Shown here piece by piece: positions 47,106-58,692 of a DNA stretch of 64,000 bases (positions within the stretch are counted from its first letter, which is position 1; the number at the start of each line of letters is the position of its first letter). Source of the DNA: Stramonita haemastoma (Eukaryota > Mollusca > Gastropoda > Neogastropoda > Muricidae). The stretch is taken from positions 66,354,613-66,418,612 of the forward strand of contig CM060322.1 of the NCBI GenBank assembly GCA_030674155.1, written 5' to 3'. The notes under the pieces are model-generated. The model was given only the letters and a program-made list of their open reading frames with translations, did not search any database and was not told where the DNA came from. The position numbers were made by a program, and so were the translations under genes.

Positions 47106-47364
47106 ATATTTTCTTCATGCTAGTGAAAACTCAAATATTAAAATGAGAGCTTCAGTCTTTTGATATGTACTAAACCAGCATGATATTCATAAGTTAAAAA
47201 AATCTTTTTCTTACTGTGCCTTTTTGTTTCTATCTTTTACTAATCATTACAAATGGGCCATCTGTGGGGAAAAGCAAGGGAGAGAACTGGTAATCCCGAG
47301 TAAGTTAAAACGAAAGTGTCTGTTTCTTTGTGTGTGTATGAGCTGGGGGGGGGGGGGGGGATGG
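47106..47364. other. No feature recognised; G-run
   Basis: AT-rich DNA and a G-run at about 47346-47360. Confidence 0.4.
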
Positions 47365-47700
47365 GCTTCATTCATGTAGTGAGGCAGTTGTTGTTTCTAC
47401 ATGTTTACTGCTGTATGTTACAGGGCTGGTGAACCAGGACTGAAGGGATCAGGACAGGGGACTGCCTTCTCCATCACAAGTTGAGTGCACTGTGTGTGTT
47501 TAGGAGAGAAAGAGACATAGAGACAGACACAGACAGAGACAGAGAGTGTGTGTGTGTGTAATGTTGTGTGTATTTACCTGTGACAGGAAGATCAAAGGTG
47601 AGAAGGTCAGAGGTTGGCTATTTTCTCCCCACCTAAGAGCATGTGACCAATGCACTGTTACTCCCTTTTTGTTGGTCATGTTTTTACTAACCAACAGGAA
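47365..47700 (+). other. Module M1, copy 2 (exon-like 47424-47479)
   Basis: 'gtatgttacag' then a 56-nt block with 'ggctggtgaaccaggactga' and the weak donor GTTGAG. 'gaaggtcagaggttggctat' follows. The open frame AGEPGLKGSGQGTAFSIT parallels M1 copy 1. Confidence 0.55.
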
Positions 47701-47799
47701 TGGTCACTCAAAGGGGGGGGGGGGGGTTTATTCCCTCAGTGTATTATGCAAGTGTTGTGTTCATTTAGTTAATTGTGCACAGCTGAGTGTGGTGTTTAT

Positions 47800-48200
47800 T
47801 TAGTTAGGTGTGTGCATACAAGTGTGGTGTTAATTTAATTAGGTGTGCACATATAAGTGTGATGTTTATTCAATTTTATTCATCAATTAGAGAATTTCTA
47901 CATGCAAGAATATAATAGGGATTCATTTTATTGCATGTGTGTGTATATGTGTGCTGCATTGTCACTGAATTAGGTATTTTTTGTTGTGTTCATAGGGTTA
48001 GCACATGCAGACAGCTGAAGATTGTGCAGAGAGACATGAGACAGAGCTTGCTGAATGGGGATCTAAAGGGCAGGTGAGTGCTGTGCATACCACTGTCAGT
48101 CACAGGAGAGTTTTCTGTATAACATTTGGGCTGCTCTCCCCATGGAGAGTGTATGCTCCCCAGAGAGAGCACACGATCTTAAAAGCAGTGCCACCCATTT
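47800..48200 (+). other. Module M2, copy 3 (exon-like 47996-48073) and SINE-B scrap
   Basis: 78 nt between 'gttcatag' and GTGAGTG. The frame reads G, stop, then HMQTAEDCAERHETELAEWG, so a TGG-to-TAG change stops it at codon two. The inverted SINE-B scrap 'gggctgctctccccatggag' lies at 48128. Confidence 0.6.
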
Positions 48201-48295
48201 AAAGACAGATTTTAATCATTCAAAAGCCTTAGATACAACATCATTTTGGATTTTATTTCACTTTGTTGTATATTACAATGAAAAATTTTGTGTGT

Positions 48296-48422
<127 letters not shown>

Positions 48423-48423
48423 C

Positions 48424-48530
48424 CACGCTCCACCACGAAATGAGTCGCTTAGCACATTACCGAATTTCGCGCTAGGAGCCTTTAAAGGCAGGTGGGGGTC
48501 AAGTTGTCATTTTTTGTGATTTTGATTGAT
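48424..48530 (+). mobile_element. MITE-T, truncated left end
   Basis: 'cacgctccaccacgaaatga' through 'aggcaggtgggggtcaagtt' and 'gattttgattga', about 105 bp identical to the start of copy b, then (TA)n. Confidence 0.85.
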
Positions 48531-48576
48531 ATATATATCAATATATATATATATATAACAAACATATATATATATA

Positions 48577-49001
48577 TGTGACGCTCCACCACGAAATGAG
48601 TCGATTAGCACATTACCGAATTTCGCGCTAGGAGCCTTTAAAGGCAGGTGGGGGTCAAGTTGTCATTTTTTGTGATTTTGATTGATTATTAAACTAGATC
48701 TGTTTATTTATCTTATAATGAATAATGAAGGTATAATTTTTATTCCTTTTGCTTTTAAATGTGCTTTGAAAATACCAAAGCCCTCATTCTGACAACCTGT
48801 TACTAAAATAAACTTGCCCGTTTCTCATTTTGTCACATCCTGCAGCTTATCATTTCAATTCGTAAAAATGTTGCACAGAATTGTCCGATTTTCAATCTGA
48901 TTTTTGTGTTTGATAGCCACTTTATTGCACATTAATAACATGTCAATAACTAAAAATTGACCTCATGTGCACTCCGTCTCATTATGTGGTGGAGCGTCAC
49001 A
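48577..49001 (+). mobile_element. MITE-T copy b, 425 bp
   Basis: TGTGACGCTCCACCAC at the left, GTGGTGGAGCGTCACA at the right. Very close to copy a over the whole length. (TA)n lies on its left, the RT-A copy directly on its right. Confidence 0.88.
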
Positions 49002-51820
49002 TATATGGATTGGCTTCGGAGAAACAACCACGCAAGACGGCCACAAGATATGGTACAGTGGAGATGAGAAACTACACCAACACGGAGTAGGCTTCATTGT
49101 CAGGAAAGAGATTGTGTCAAGCATCATCAACTGCACACCAATATCCAGCAGACTCATCTCAATCAGTCTCTGCAAAACCCCAGAATCTCACCATCATCCA
49201 AGTGTATGCTCCAACATCTGACTACGATGATGACCAGATAGAAGAATTCTATGAAGAACTTGAAAACGTCATCTCCAAAACGCCCTAAAAAGACATCCTT
49301 ATTGTGGAAGGCGATTGGAATGCTAAGGTGGGACCTGATGCCTATGACACCTGGGCAGGAACCACAGGACGCTTTGGACTGGGAGAAACAAATGACAGAG
49401 GACAGCGGCTGCTGGAATTCGCAAAGAAGCACAAACTAACTCTGGCTAACACACTCCACCCTCACAAGCCATCTAGCACATCAACCTGGCACTCACCAAA
49501 TGGTCTGATTCATAATCAAATTGATTACATTCTGTCACCCCAAAGATTCAAATCCAGCATAAACAAGACAAATACAAGAACATTCCCAGGAGCTGACATT
49601 GGCAGTGACCACGACCTTGTACTTACCACCATCAGGCTGAAACTGAAAGCAAAACAACAGCCAAAAAGCCCACGCATAAGATTCGACCTGGAAAAACTCA
49701 AAGACCCAACAGTGGTTGAGATCTTCCAAGCCAACATTGGAGGAAAGTTCGCTGAACTCACAGCCATTGACAATGATGTGAACACACTAGCCAACAACAT
49801 CAAAGAAGTGCTAACGACAGCAGCAGAAGAAACATTAGGCAGAAGCAGAATAAAGAAACAACCCTGGGTGACAAATGAGGTTCTTGACCTCTGCGACAAA
49901 AGAAGAGAACTTAAGAAGCAAAAGTTCACAAGTCAAGAAGCCAACAACAAGTACATGGATAGCCACAGAGAAGTGAGGAAAAAGATGAGAGAAGCCAAAG
50001 AAGCGTGGATAGAAGAACAATGCAACAACATTGAAGATGGAATGGCCAAGGGAAACAGCAAAACAGTTTACAACACTCTGAAAGCACTAACTAAAATCAC
50101 ACAGCCTAAAGCCTCTGTTATTCAAGACAAAGAAGGAAATCTTTTAACGGAAAACAATGCCATCCTCCAACGCTGGACAGAATACTGTGAGGGATTGTAT
50201 AACTACCCACTACGCCCAGATACCAACATAGTTTCCAACAAACCCCCTGAACACCAAGATAAAGACCCACCAATACTAAGGTGTGAAGTAGACACAGCTA
50301 TTAAACAATTGAAGAAGGGGAAGTCCCCTGGAATCGATAACATCCCAGCTGAACTCATAAAAAGTGGAGGGAATGAAACAGCAAGGCGATTCACAGATCT
50401 TTGTCAGATGATCCACGACACCAAAGAATGGCCAAAAGAATGGACACAGTCTCTTGTAATACCCCTGCCAAAGAAAGGAAACCTCAAGCAATGTCAGAAC
50501 TACAGAACCATCAGTCTCATAAGCCATCCTAGCAAGATCATGCTGCAGGTAGTCCTCAACAGACTGAAAAACCAAGCAGAAAAACTCCTGGCAGAAGAAC
50601 AAGCGGGCTTTAGACCAAAACGCAGCACAATGGAACAAATTTTCAACCTGAGAATTCTGATAGAGAAGCATCTCCAACACCAAAAAGACTTGTACCACAA
50701 TTTTATAGACTTCAAAAAGGCCTTTGACAGGGTATGGCATGACGGCCTCTGGCAAGTACTCAGGCACTTCAACATTGACAACTGCCTAATTGAAGTCATC
50801 AAGGCTCTGTACGAGAATGCAAGAAGTGCAGTTTTCATGAACAATCACGTGGGCGAGTTCTTCAAGACCACGGTTGGAGTCCGCCAGGGCTGCCTTTTCT
50901 CACCTGTACTCTTCAACCTCTTCCTTGAAAACATCATGACAGAGACACTGCAAAACCACCACACTTCCATCTCCATTGGTGGAAGACCCCTTTGCAACCT
51001 CAGATTTGCAGATGACATTGACCTCATGGGCAGCAGCAAACAAGAACTGCCAATCCTCACAGACAGTTTAACAGATCGAGTGAGCGCATACGGCATGGAG
51101 GTCAGTACAGAGAAATCGAAGATCATGGTCAACAGCACGAGTAATGACAGCACGGAAATAAAGATGAATGGAGAAATATTGGAAGAGGTGAGCCAATTCA
51201 AATACTTAGGCTCCATCCTAACAAAAGATGGCACATTAAACAATGAGGTGAAAGCTCGCATTGCAACAGCAACATCTGCTCTAGTCAGACTCCAGAGGAT
51301 CATCAGAAGCAACAACATCATCTTCTGCACCAAATACCACCTCTACAAATCCCTCGTGATATCTATCCTCCTATATGGCTGTGAATCATGGACTCTGACA
51401 GCAGAGTTAGAGAGAAGAATCCAAGCATTCGAGAACAAGTGCTACAGAAGACTCCTCAAAATATCATACAAAGAACACAAGACCAATAACTATGTGAAAG
51501 AAGAAATCAAAAAGCGTGTGGGCCCCCAAGAGCCTTTGCTCTCCACCATAAAGAGGAGAAAGCTGATGTGGTTTGGTCACACCACAAGACACAACACCCT
51601 AGCAAAAACCATCTTGCAAGGAACAGTCGAGGGCAAGAGAAGAAGAGGCCGCCAAAAGAAATCATGGGTTGACAACATCAAAGACTGGACTGCCCAACCC
51701 CTGCAACGCCTCCTACTAGCCACACAGGATCGTGAAGCATTGAAAAAGATCTCTGTTGCATCTTCTCTCATGTCCCCCCTACGTCCTTTGGGACATGGGA
51801 CTGAGTGAGAGTGAGTGAGA
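49002..51820 (+). mobile_element. RT-A copy 4, the near-complete retrotransposon
   Basis: Begins inside the endonuclease domain (GFGETTTQDGHKIWYSGDEK) right at the MITE border and ends in a (GAGT)n tail. The N-terminal part of the endonuclease is absent. A frame change lies near 49160-49172 (RLISI to SAKPQNLTIIQVYAPTSD), and a nonsense codon TAA at 49286. The rest is one open frame. No poly(A) tail and no long terminal repeats, so it is a non-LTR element. The exact clade (I, Jockey or RTE-related) I cannot settle by eye. Confidence 0.88.
49304..51808 (+). CDS. Endonuclease/reverse transcriptase polyprotein, 5' truncated
   Basis: The frame is open from 49289; no natural start is visible because the true N-terminus is lost or out of frame. 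Counting from 49304: endonuclease residues EGDWNAKVG (about 2-10), NQIDYIL and the SDHDLVL motif (about 100); reverse transcriptase with GFRPKRSTMEQIF, FIDFKKAFDRVW (about 466), GVRQGCLFSPVLFN, the catalytic RFADDIDLM (about 567) and FKYLGSILTKDG; then a basic C-terminal region WFGHTTRHNT and GKRRRGRQKKSW (about 776) ending GHGTE. The protein would nick target DNA and copy its own RNA. All visible catalytic motifs are intact, so the loss of function lies only at the 5' side. Confidence 0.9.
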   Translation: MEGDWNAKVGPDAYDTWAGTTGRFGLGETNDRGQRLLEFAKKHKLTLANTLHPHKPSSTSTWHSPNGLIHNQIDYILSPQRFKSSINKTNTRTFPGADIGSDHDLVLTTIRLKLKAKQQPKSPRIRFDLEKLKDPTVVEIFQANIGGKFAELTAIDNDVNTLANNIKEVLTTAAEETLGRSRIKKQPWVTNEVLDLCDKRRELKKQKFTSQEANNKYMDSHREVRKKMREAKEAWIEEQCNNIEDGMAKGNSKTVYNTLKALTKITQPKASVIQDKEGNLLTENNAILQRWTEYCEGLYNYPLRPDTNIVSNKPPEHQDKDPPILRCEVDTAIKQLKKGKSPGIDNIPAELIKSGGNETARRFTDLCQMIHDTKEWPKEWTQSLVIPLPKKGNLKQCQNYRTISLISHPSKIMLQVVLNRLKNQAEKLLAEEQAGFRPKRSTMEQIFNLRILIEKHLQHQKDLYHNFIDFKKAFDRVWHDGLWQVLRHFNIDNCLIEVIKALYENARSAVFMNNHVGEFFKTTVGVRQGCLFSPVLFNLFLENIMTETLQNHHTSISIGGRPLCNLRFADDIDLMGSSKQELPILTDSLTDRVSAYGMEVSTEKSKIMVNSTSNDSTEIKMNGEILEEVSQFKYLGSILTKDGTLNNEVKARIATATSALVRLQRIIRSNNIIFCTKYHLYKSLVISILLYGCESWTLTAELERRIQAFENKCYRRLLKISYKEHKTNNYVKEEIKKRVGPQEPLLSTIKRRKLMWFGHTTRHNTLAKTILQGTVEGKRRRGRQKKSWVDNIKDWTAQPLQRLLLATQDREALKKISVASSLMSPLRPLGHGTE

Positions 51821-51840
51821 GTGATATATATATCTATATA

Positions 51841-52264
51841 TATCACGCTCCACCACATAATGAGACGGAGTGCACATGAGGTCAATTTTTAGTTATTGAC
51901 ATGTTATTAATGTGCAATAAAGTGGCTATCAAATACAAAAAACAGATTGAAAATCGGACAATTCTGTGCAACATTATTACAAATTGAAATGATAGACTGC
52001 AGGATGTGACATAATGAGAAACGGGCAAGTTTATTTTAGTAACAGGTTGTCAGAATGAGTGCTTTGGTATTTTCAAAACACATTTAAAAGCAAAAGGAAT
52101 AAAAATTATACCTTGATATTTCATTATAAGATAAATGAACAGATCTAGTTTAATAATCAATCAAAATCACAAAATTGACTACTTGACCCCCACCTGCCTT
52201 TAAAGGCTCCTAGCGCAAAATTGGGTAATGTGCTAAGCAACTCATTTCGTGGTGGAGCGCCACA
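51841..52264 (-). mobile_element. MITE-T copy c, 424 bp, inverted
   Basis: Inverted relative to copy b and on the other side of the RT-A copy. Outer bases are slightly changed (TATCACGCTCC at left, GCGCCACA at right). (TA)n flanks. Confidence 0.85.
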
Positions 52265-52305
52265 TATATATATATGAATATATGTATATGCATGCATACT
52301 GTGTG

Positions 52306-52425
52306 TGCGTAAGCTTTATCCATATAGTGAAGTAGTTTTTGTTTCTACATGTTCACTGTGTGTGTGTAAGCTTTATCCATATAGTGAAGTAGTTTTTGTT
52401 TCTACATGTTCACTGCTGTGTGTTA
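52306..52425. repeat. 59-bp tandem duplication upstream of M1
   Basis: 'taagctttatccatatagtg' and 'tttctacatgttcactg' occur twice in a row. Confidence 0.88.
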
Positions 52426-52665
52426 CACGGCTGATGAACCAAGACTGAAAGGATCAGGACATGAGGCTGCCATCTCCATCACAAGTTAAGTGCAATGTGT
52501 TTGTGTGTGTGTGTGGAGGTGTGTGTTTGTCTTCACCTGTGACTGGAAGATGAAAGGTGAGAAGGTAAGAAGCTGGTTATTTTCTCCCCACCTAAGAGCA
52601 TGTCACCAATCCACTGTCACTCCCTTTTTGTTGGTCATGTTTTTACTAACCAACATGATTGATTT
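52365..52665 (+). other. Module M1, copy 3 (acceptor mutated)
   Basis: 'gtgttacacggctgatgaac': the acceptor AG reads AC, so splicing at this site is unlikely. The rest ('atctccatcacaagttaagt', 'aagatgaaaggtgagaaggt') is preserved. Confidence 0.55.
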
Positions 52666-52689
52666 TGTTAATAGTGCACAGGTGAGTGT

Positions 52690-53040
52690 GGTGTTCATTT
52701 AGTTAGATAGGCACATTGAGAGTGATATTCATTCAGCCTTAAAATTAGAATTTTTCTACATGGAAAAAACGAGAGGAATTTTGTCTTTTGCATGTGTGTA
52801 TTTGTGCTGCATTGTCAGTGACTAAAGTGTTTATTGTGTGTTCACAGGGTTGGCACATACAGATAGCAGAAGACTCTGCAGAGAGACAGGAGACAGGACT
52901 TGCTGAATGGACATCTACAGGGCAGGTGAGTGCTGTGCATACCACTGTCAGTCACAGCAGAGTTCTCTGCATTAAATTTGGGCTGCTCTCCCAAGGAGAG
53001 CACATCATCTTAAGAGCAATGCCACACATTTAAAGAAAGA
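52690..53040 (+). other. Module M2, copy 4 (exon-like 52848-52925) and SINE-B scrap
   Basis: 78 nt between 'gttcacag' and GTGAGTG. Frame GWHIQIAEDSAERQETGLAE then WTSTGQ, open. SINE-B scrap at 52955-53035. Confidence 0.62.
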
Positions 53041-53054
53041 CTTAAATCATATAA

Positions 53055-53446
53055 TCCTTGCAGTGCGGTAAGCCTGTTTTCTGGCTCAGCTTTCTGCTAC
53101 CCTTTAGTTCTGTAAGGAGAAAAACCAGCACAACCAAATTTTACTTCAATTCCTGGGTTTCCGTGGTGCAGAAGAGTGCAAAACGGGTAGCTAGGTAAGT
53201 TTTACATACACACGCACATGAACCTCTATAAACATTCTTGTGGGAAAGGAGAAGCAGTGCTTGCCTATCAAAACTACTTTCCTTGAGTCCATTGATGCCA
53301 GTTTTCCACATGACAGATCACTATAAACAAACCCCCTCTGGTAGTGTTATCATGGAAAATCAGCTGACAGGACTGATGAGGAGAGTGCCAGGCCAAAATT
53401 CAGGATAAGGGAAGTAACTGTCAGCAGATATTCAGTACTGTAAGGG
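53055..53446. mobile_element. 392-bp piggyBac-like MITE
   Basis: Left end after ATAA (53051-53054): TCCTTGCAGTGC. Right end: GTACTGTAAGGG before TTAG (53447-53450). The ends are inverted repeats with three mismatches, and both flanking tetramers are one base from TTAA. The paralogous region at 31231-31270 lacks the insert and reads 'aaatcatTTAAaagactcag', giving the empty site. No coding capacity. Confidence 0.75.
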
Positions 53447-53509
53447 TTAGAAGGCTGATGTAAAACTTCTTGATGGATTTGATCTCACTTTGGTGTATTC
53501 TACAATTAA

Positions 53510-53745
53510 TTTTTTTTTTTCATATTTATTTAGTCTCATAATCAGCATTTTTCTACTTAGGAACATGAGAGGTATTTTGCTTTTTGCATGTGGATATGTG
53601 TGTGGGTGTGGGTGTGTGTCTTTGCTGCATTGTCAGTGACTAAAGTGTTTATTGTGTGTTCACAGGGTTGGCACATGCAGACAGCTGAAGACCGTGCAGA
53701 GAGAGAGAAGAGAGGACTTGCTGAATGGGGATCTACAGGGCAGGT
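53510..53745 (+). other. Module M2, copy 5 (exon-like 53666-53743)
   Basis: 78 nt between 'gttcacag' and GTGACTG. Frame GWHMQTAEDRAEREKRGLAE then WGSTGQ, open. The donor is slightly weaker than in the other copies. No M1 stands before it. Confidence 0.6.
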
Positions 53746-54054
53746 GACTGCTGTGCATACCACTGTCAGTCACAGCAGAGTTCTAAGTACAGTGCAAAGA
53801 AATAGAGGAAGAAATAACTGGTAATGAAGGGGAAAAAAAACATTAGTACAAAAAATAGACAAGAAAAGTTGTTTCCTGTTGAAAAAGTGTTATAAACTAC
53901 TCGCAAAATTACTGAAACTTGGTGGAAAATAGTGAAAATTGGTGAAAAATACTGAAACTGAAAAATATTGAAAATTGCCATGAAAATACTGACATCAGTA
54001 ATATAGGGGGTAGGGGGGGGGGGGGGGGGCAGGTCTGGGTATGTGCTAACTGAC
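53746..54054. other. 'ctgaaa..ttg' degenerate repeats and run of 17 G
   Basis: Short repeats such as 'aaaatactgaaa' at about 53885-54000, then G-run 54013-54029. No gene seen. Confidence 0.6.
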
Positions 54055-54730
54055 ATGTCACTGATGTCACAGTTATGCTGTGACTGTGTCACTGATGCTA
54101 TGTATTATGTGGTGACTATGTGTTACTGATGCTATGTGTCATGTGGTAGCTGATGTGTCACTGATGTTGCTGTGCGCAGATGGTGTCTGTCCATGATGGA
54201 AGGGGCAGTAGGCAGCACAAGTGTGTATCAAACCACATCCACACATCTTGCAATACATCATCACATCAAACAATGGCCACATATCTTGCGACACATCATC
54301 ATATCAAACCAGGGCCACACATCTTGCAACAGGCATCATCGTGGTAGGCAGGAGAGGACATTGCTGAAATAAAAGACAGTGTCATTACAACCACAGCTAC
54401 CCCCCTCTCTTGCCTACTGTGTTCATTTTCAAAACTGTTGACAGCTTTCTTTGTGAGCTTCTGTACAGAGGGGGGTTCATACACACACACCTGACTCATG
54501 TTTTGTTTTTTCTGAGGGGTATGTGCATGCATATGTATGAGTTGCACTACCTGTGTGCATGTGTGTGTAAAAGAGAGAGAAAACAAGAAAACTTCCCGCC
54601 CTGTTCTTCCCCCTTTCTTGGCTAGAAGTCTGAGGTTGACCAATGGTGAGATTTTTTGTATTTGACCATTTTTGCTGACCATGTAGGTAGCCCCATTTTG
54701 ACTTTGGGGAGGCATGTCATCTAAAACACA
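54055..54730 (+). other. Module M3, copy 2: terminal-exon-like block
   Basis: Acceptor 'tgctgtgcgcag' ends at 54179. The block holds three copies of the ~36-bp repeat (two in copy 1) and AATAAA at 54368-54373. Downstream, 'ttggggaggcatgtcatcta' matches the same position after copy 1 (32255). Confidence 0.5.
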
Positions 54731-54779
54731 AAGATTTAATCTACACCATAAAATGGCATAAAATATAGCCATCTAAAAA

Positions 54780-55367
54780 TGTGATGCTCCACGACCATAT
54801 GAGGCGCTTTGCACCTAACCCACTTTTGGGCTAGGAGCCATGTTAGGCAGGTGGGGGTCAGGTTGCAGTTTTGATTGATTATAAAAGAATAGCTGTTATT
54901 CTACATTGTAATAAAATATCAAGGCGTGATTTTGTTTTCATTTGCTTTAAAATGTGTTTTAAAAGCACGAAAGCCCTCATTCTGACCACCTATTACAAAA
55001 ATAAACTTTTTTTCATAACCTGCATAGTAACATTTCAATTTGTAATAACTTTTCATAGATTTGTCTGAATTCCAGTCTGTTTTTTTTATATATAGAATAG
55101 CCTGAGTAGAACAGCTCTGAGGTTCACCAATGGTGAGATTTTTTTATTTAATCATTTTTGCTGACCATGAAGCTAACCATATTTTGACATGGGGAGGCAT
55201 GTCATCTAAAACACCAATATTGAATATACACCATAAAAATTAATGCATAATAAAAATTACAACATGTCAATAAGTAACGTCTAAAGATATAACAAACAAA
55301 ACGAAAGATATATATATATAAATTTACCTATGGTGCAATGCGACTCATTATGTGGTGGAGCATCACA
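54780..55367 (+). mobile_element. MITE-T relative, old and interrupted (copy e)
   Basis: Left TGTGATGCTCCACGAC, right GTGGTGGAGCATCACA, with recognisable interior ('gctaggagccatgttaggca', 'gtgggggtcaggtt'). From about 55090 to 55235 a second copy of the post-M3 sequence ('aggttcaccaatggtgagat') splits it. Confidence 0.7.
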
Positions 55368-56147
55368 AATACCAATGTATAAATCACACAGACAAAATGG
55401 CTAAAATTCAGTAATCTAGAAAGAGACGTGTAATCAAAACAGATAAAATGGCTAAAATACAGTTATCTAAAAACTACAGAGATGCAAATCATCGATGAAA
55501 TGAAAAATACAGTCATTTAAAATTACATAGCCCAGACTAATAGAATTGCTAAAACACAGCTATCTAAAAACAATGGCATCTTATCCACACAAAATAAAAT
55601 TACTCAAAATTGCACAAATTCAATAACTTAAACCCAGCCATATAAAAGTGCCAACATGTAATGTACACATAAAAGAATGACTAAAAAAAAACCTGCACAT
55701 CTCAAAACACCAAAGTTTAATCCACATACATAAAGTGACTTAAATACAATCCTTTAAAAATAAAGACATGTAAACCACAGATAAAATGGCTAAAATTCTG
55801 CCATCAAAAACATAACCTTAAATATACACAAAGAGAATGACTAGAACACACCCATTTAAAAATAATGACATATAATCCACACATAAAATTACAAATATAA
55901 CCATATAAAAATACAGACATTTAAATCACACAGATAAAATACCTAAAATACAGTCTCTAAATACAGAATGCAATCTGCAGGATAAATTGACAAATACAGT
56001 TGCTTATTAACATGGACATATCTAAACCCAAAAAATGACCACACCAGAGCCATCTAAAAACACTGACATAGTATGCAGAGATGAAATGGCTACATTACAG
56101 ACATATTAAAACACTGACATTCTTCCACACATATAAAACAGTTCCAA

Positions 56148-56692
56148 TCCAATCCAATGATGTTGCTTGCAGCCCCACTAACTGCACAGGCTATATGGGG
56201 CTGTCGCCTGCTCGCATTTTAAAACTTTATTAAAAGTGTGCAACTATATACAGTTAAAACAAGGTATAAAACCAACTCAACTGTCCTTGCATGTATCCAC
56301 GCCTTGTTCAACCATAAGGGTCAGCCCACTATGTTATGGGAAAACCCACATCGATCAGACATAAAATGAGAAAACCAAAACCAGATTCCTGAAAACAACC
56401 TTGTCCTTAGAGACCAACTATACCACTTTTCACTCATATCGGGGAAAAAAAAACATTCTCTCAGGAAGTTAACAGTGGTGTTTGTGGGACATCTTGAAAG
56501 AGGATCTTAAAGGAGGGAGTCTGCAGTAAAATGCTTGTGCCTAATATCCTGAACATCCCAACACTCCAGGAGCAGATGCTTGATGGTCACCTGCACATCA
56601 CAAGTCATTCACCATGGGGTTCCCTCGCCTTTCAGGAAATGAAGGTGAGTGATGTGAAAATGACCCGTGTGTGTCCTGGTTAAAATACAGCC
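56148..56692 (-). pseudogene. RT-D: retrotransposon 3' end of another clade
   Basis: Minus strand near 56690-56520 reads RTHTGHFHITHLHFLKGEG, then VTIKHLLLECWDVQDIRHKH. This fits the end of I/Jockey-type polyproteins (pattern RTGHT..TH.FLL.G, then HLLLEC). One stop interrupts it. The 3' end at 56148 carries a TTGGA-repeat tail. 5' truncated. Confidence 0.7.
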
Positions 56693-57734
56693 ATCCTAAA
56701 CTACCAATATGTAATCACACACATAAATTGACTAAATTACAGTGATTTAAAACACAAAACATTTAATCTACACACAAAAAAGGTATATCTAAAATACAAC
56801 CATTTAAAAATGCATGCAATCCACAAAATAAAACAAATACAGCCAAATTATAAAAAAAAACCATATAGACTCCCAGAAAATGACTAAAATACAATAACAT
56901 CAAAACACATATGTATGTAATCAACAAATAGAACGACTAAAATACTGCCATCTTAAAAAACCATCGTGTAAATCCCATGACTTCAATACTATCATCTTAA
57001 AACACCAATTTATAATCTAAACACATAAAATTGCTTAGATACAGCCATCTAAAAACATAAACCTGTAATTCAAACAAATAAAATACCTAAAATACAGTCA
57101 CTTAAAAAACATGTAATCCACACAGATAAAAATGTTAATGACTAAAATACAGTTATGTAAAAACAGACATTTAATCTACAAATAAATGGCCTAAATAGTC
57201 ATCTAAATACATAAACATTATAATATACAAAAATAGAATGACTAAAACACTGCAATTTAAAAATGCTGACATATAACCCAAACACCTAAAATGACCTGAA
57301 TACAGCCATCTAAAAATACCAACATTTAATTAACAAAGAAAATGACAAAAATACAGTCACCTATAAACACAAACATTTAACCCACACAAATAAAATGGCT
57401 AAAATACCAGAATGTAATCCACACAAATAAAATGACAAAAATACAGCCATCTAAAAGCACTAAGAGAAAATCAACAGATAACACTACAAAATACAGTTGC
57501 CTAAAAAACGCAGACATCAAACACAGACAGATTGACTATAATACAACTATCTGAAAATACCAACATAATCCACACAAATGAAACAACTAAAATACAATCA
57601 CCCATAATCATAAATCTAATCCACACAAATAAAATGGCTAAAATACAACCATCTAAAAGCACAAGACATATAATGCATATGAATGAAATGACTAAAATAC
57701 AGTAATCTAAATGCACAAACATTATCCACACAGT

Positions 57735-57860
57735 TGTGTGCTGGTGGGATTGGATGATAAAATTGACAAAACTGCACACACACAGGGATTGGCTGTAAAA
57801 AAAAAAAAGCACATGAGTGATTATTCCACTATCCTCACAATAAAAGAATAAACAAATGAA
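57735..57860 (+). mobile_element. SINE-A 3' part
   Basis: 'agttgtgtgctggtgggatt', 'actgcacacacacagggatt', A-run, 'cacatgagtgattattccac'. Confidence 0.85.
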
Positions 57861-57893
57861 TAAAACTATCACACCCCCCCCACACACACACAC

Positions 57894-58287
57894 AGAGTAA
57901 TGAAACAAGCATTCTCCCTGCATGTTGATAAAGCTAACAGTCAAAGGGAGACAACCTACCGTCTGTTCTGTGGAATCATGTTGCCGAGCAGCGTAAATGG
58001 CAATGAAGTCTTATTCTGACTTGCTGCTGCTGTGTGTTATTGTTTTCCTTTCATTCAGTCTGACACTATACATATTTATAATTATGATAAACTCAATATG
58101 AAAAAATCGGTCAAATAAAAATAAAGAGTGCTTTTTGAGGCCAGGTCTGCTGAAAATGCTGACTGCAGACTTCAAGACAATGACTTCTTGCCTAAGGTCT
58201 TCCCTCCTTTATCATCAGTGTATACCCTTCTACGCCCACCCCCATCTCCTTCACCCTGTCTAAGTGTGCTACTCGTGTGTGTGTGTG

Positions 58288-58338
<51 letters not shown>

Positions 58339-58600
58339 TGTGTATGTGTATGTATAAATTATTTTGACATTTTAAAATAATTGTTTTATATAATTGGTTG
58401 GGTTTTTTATTGCATCTGTGTAAATGATTTGAATAAAACTACTGTGGTGTTTTGCTTTTCACGTTTTAGTAATTATATATATCCACATATCCATACATAC
58501 AGACAGACAGACAGACAGACATACATACATACATACATACATACATACATACATACATACATACATACTTACATACACACCCATATATATAATAGTCATA

Positions 58601-58692
<92 letters not shown>

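Larger units (their letters stand above)
54731..57725. repeat. Degenerate minisatellite G (long array, about 2 kb without inserts)
   Basis: Dozens of diverged ~45-60-bp repeats built on 'taaaatacagccatctaaaa' and 'taatccacacaaataaaatg'. Interrupted by a diverged MITE-T (54780-55367) and a retrotransposon fragment (56148-56692). No coding frames. Confidence 0.85.
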
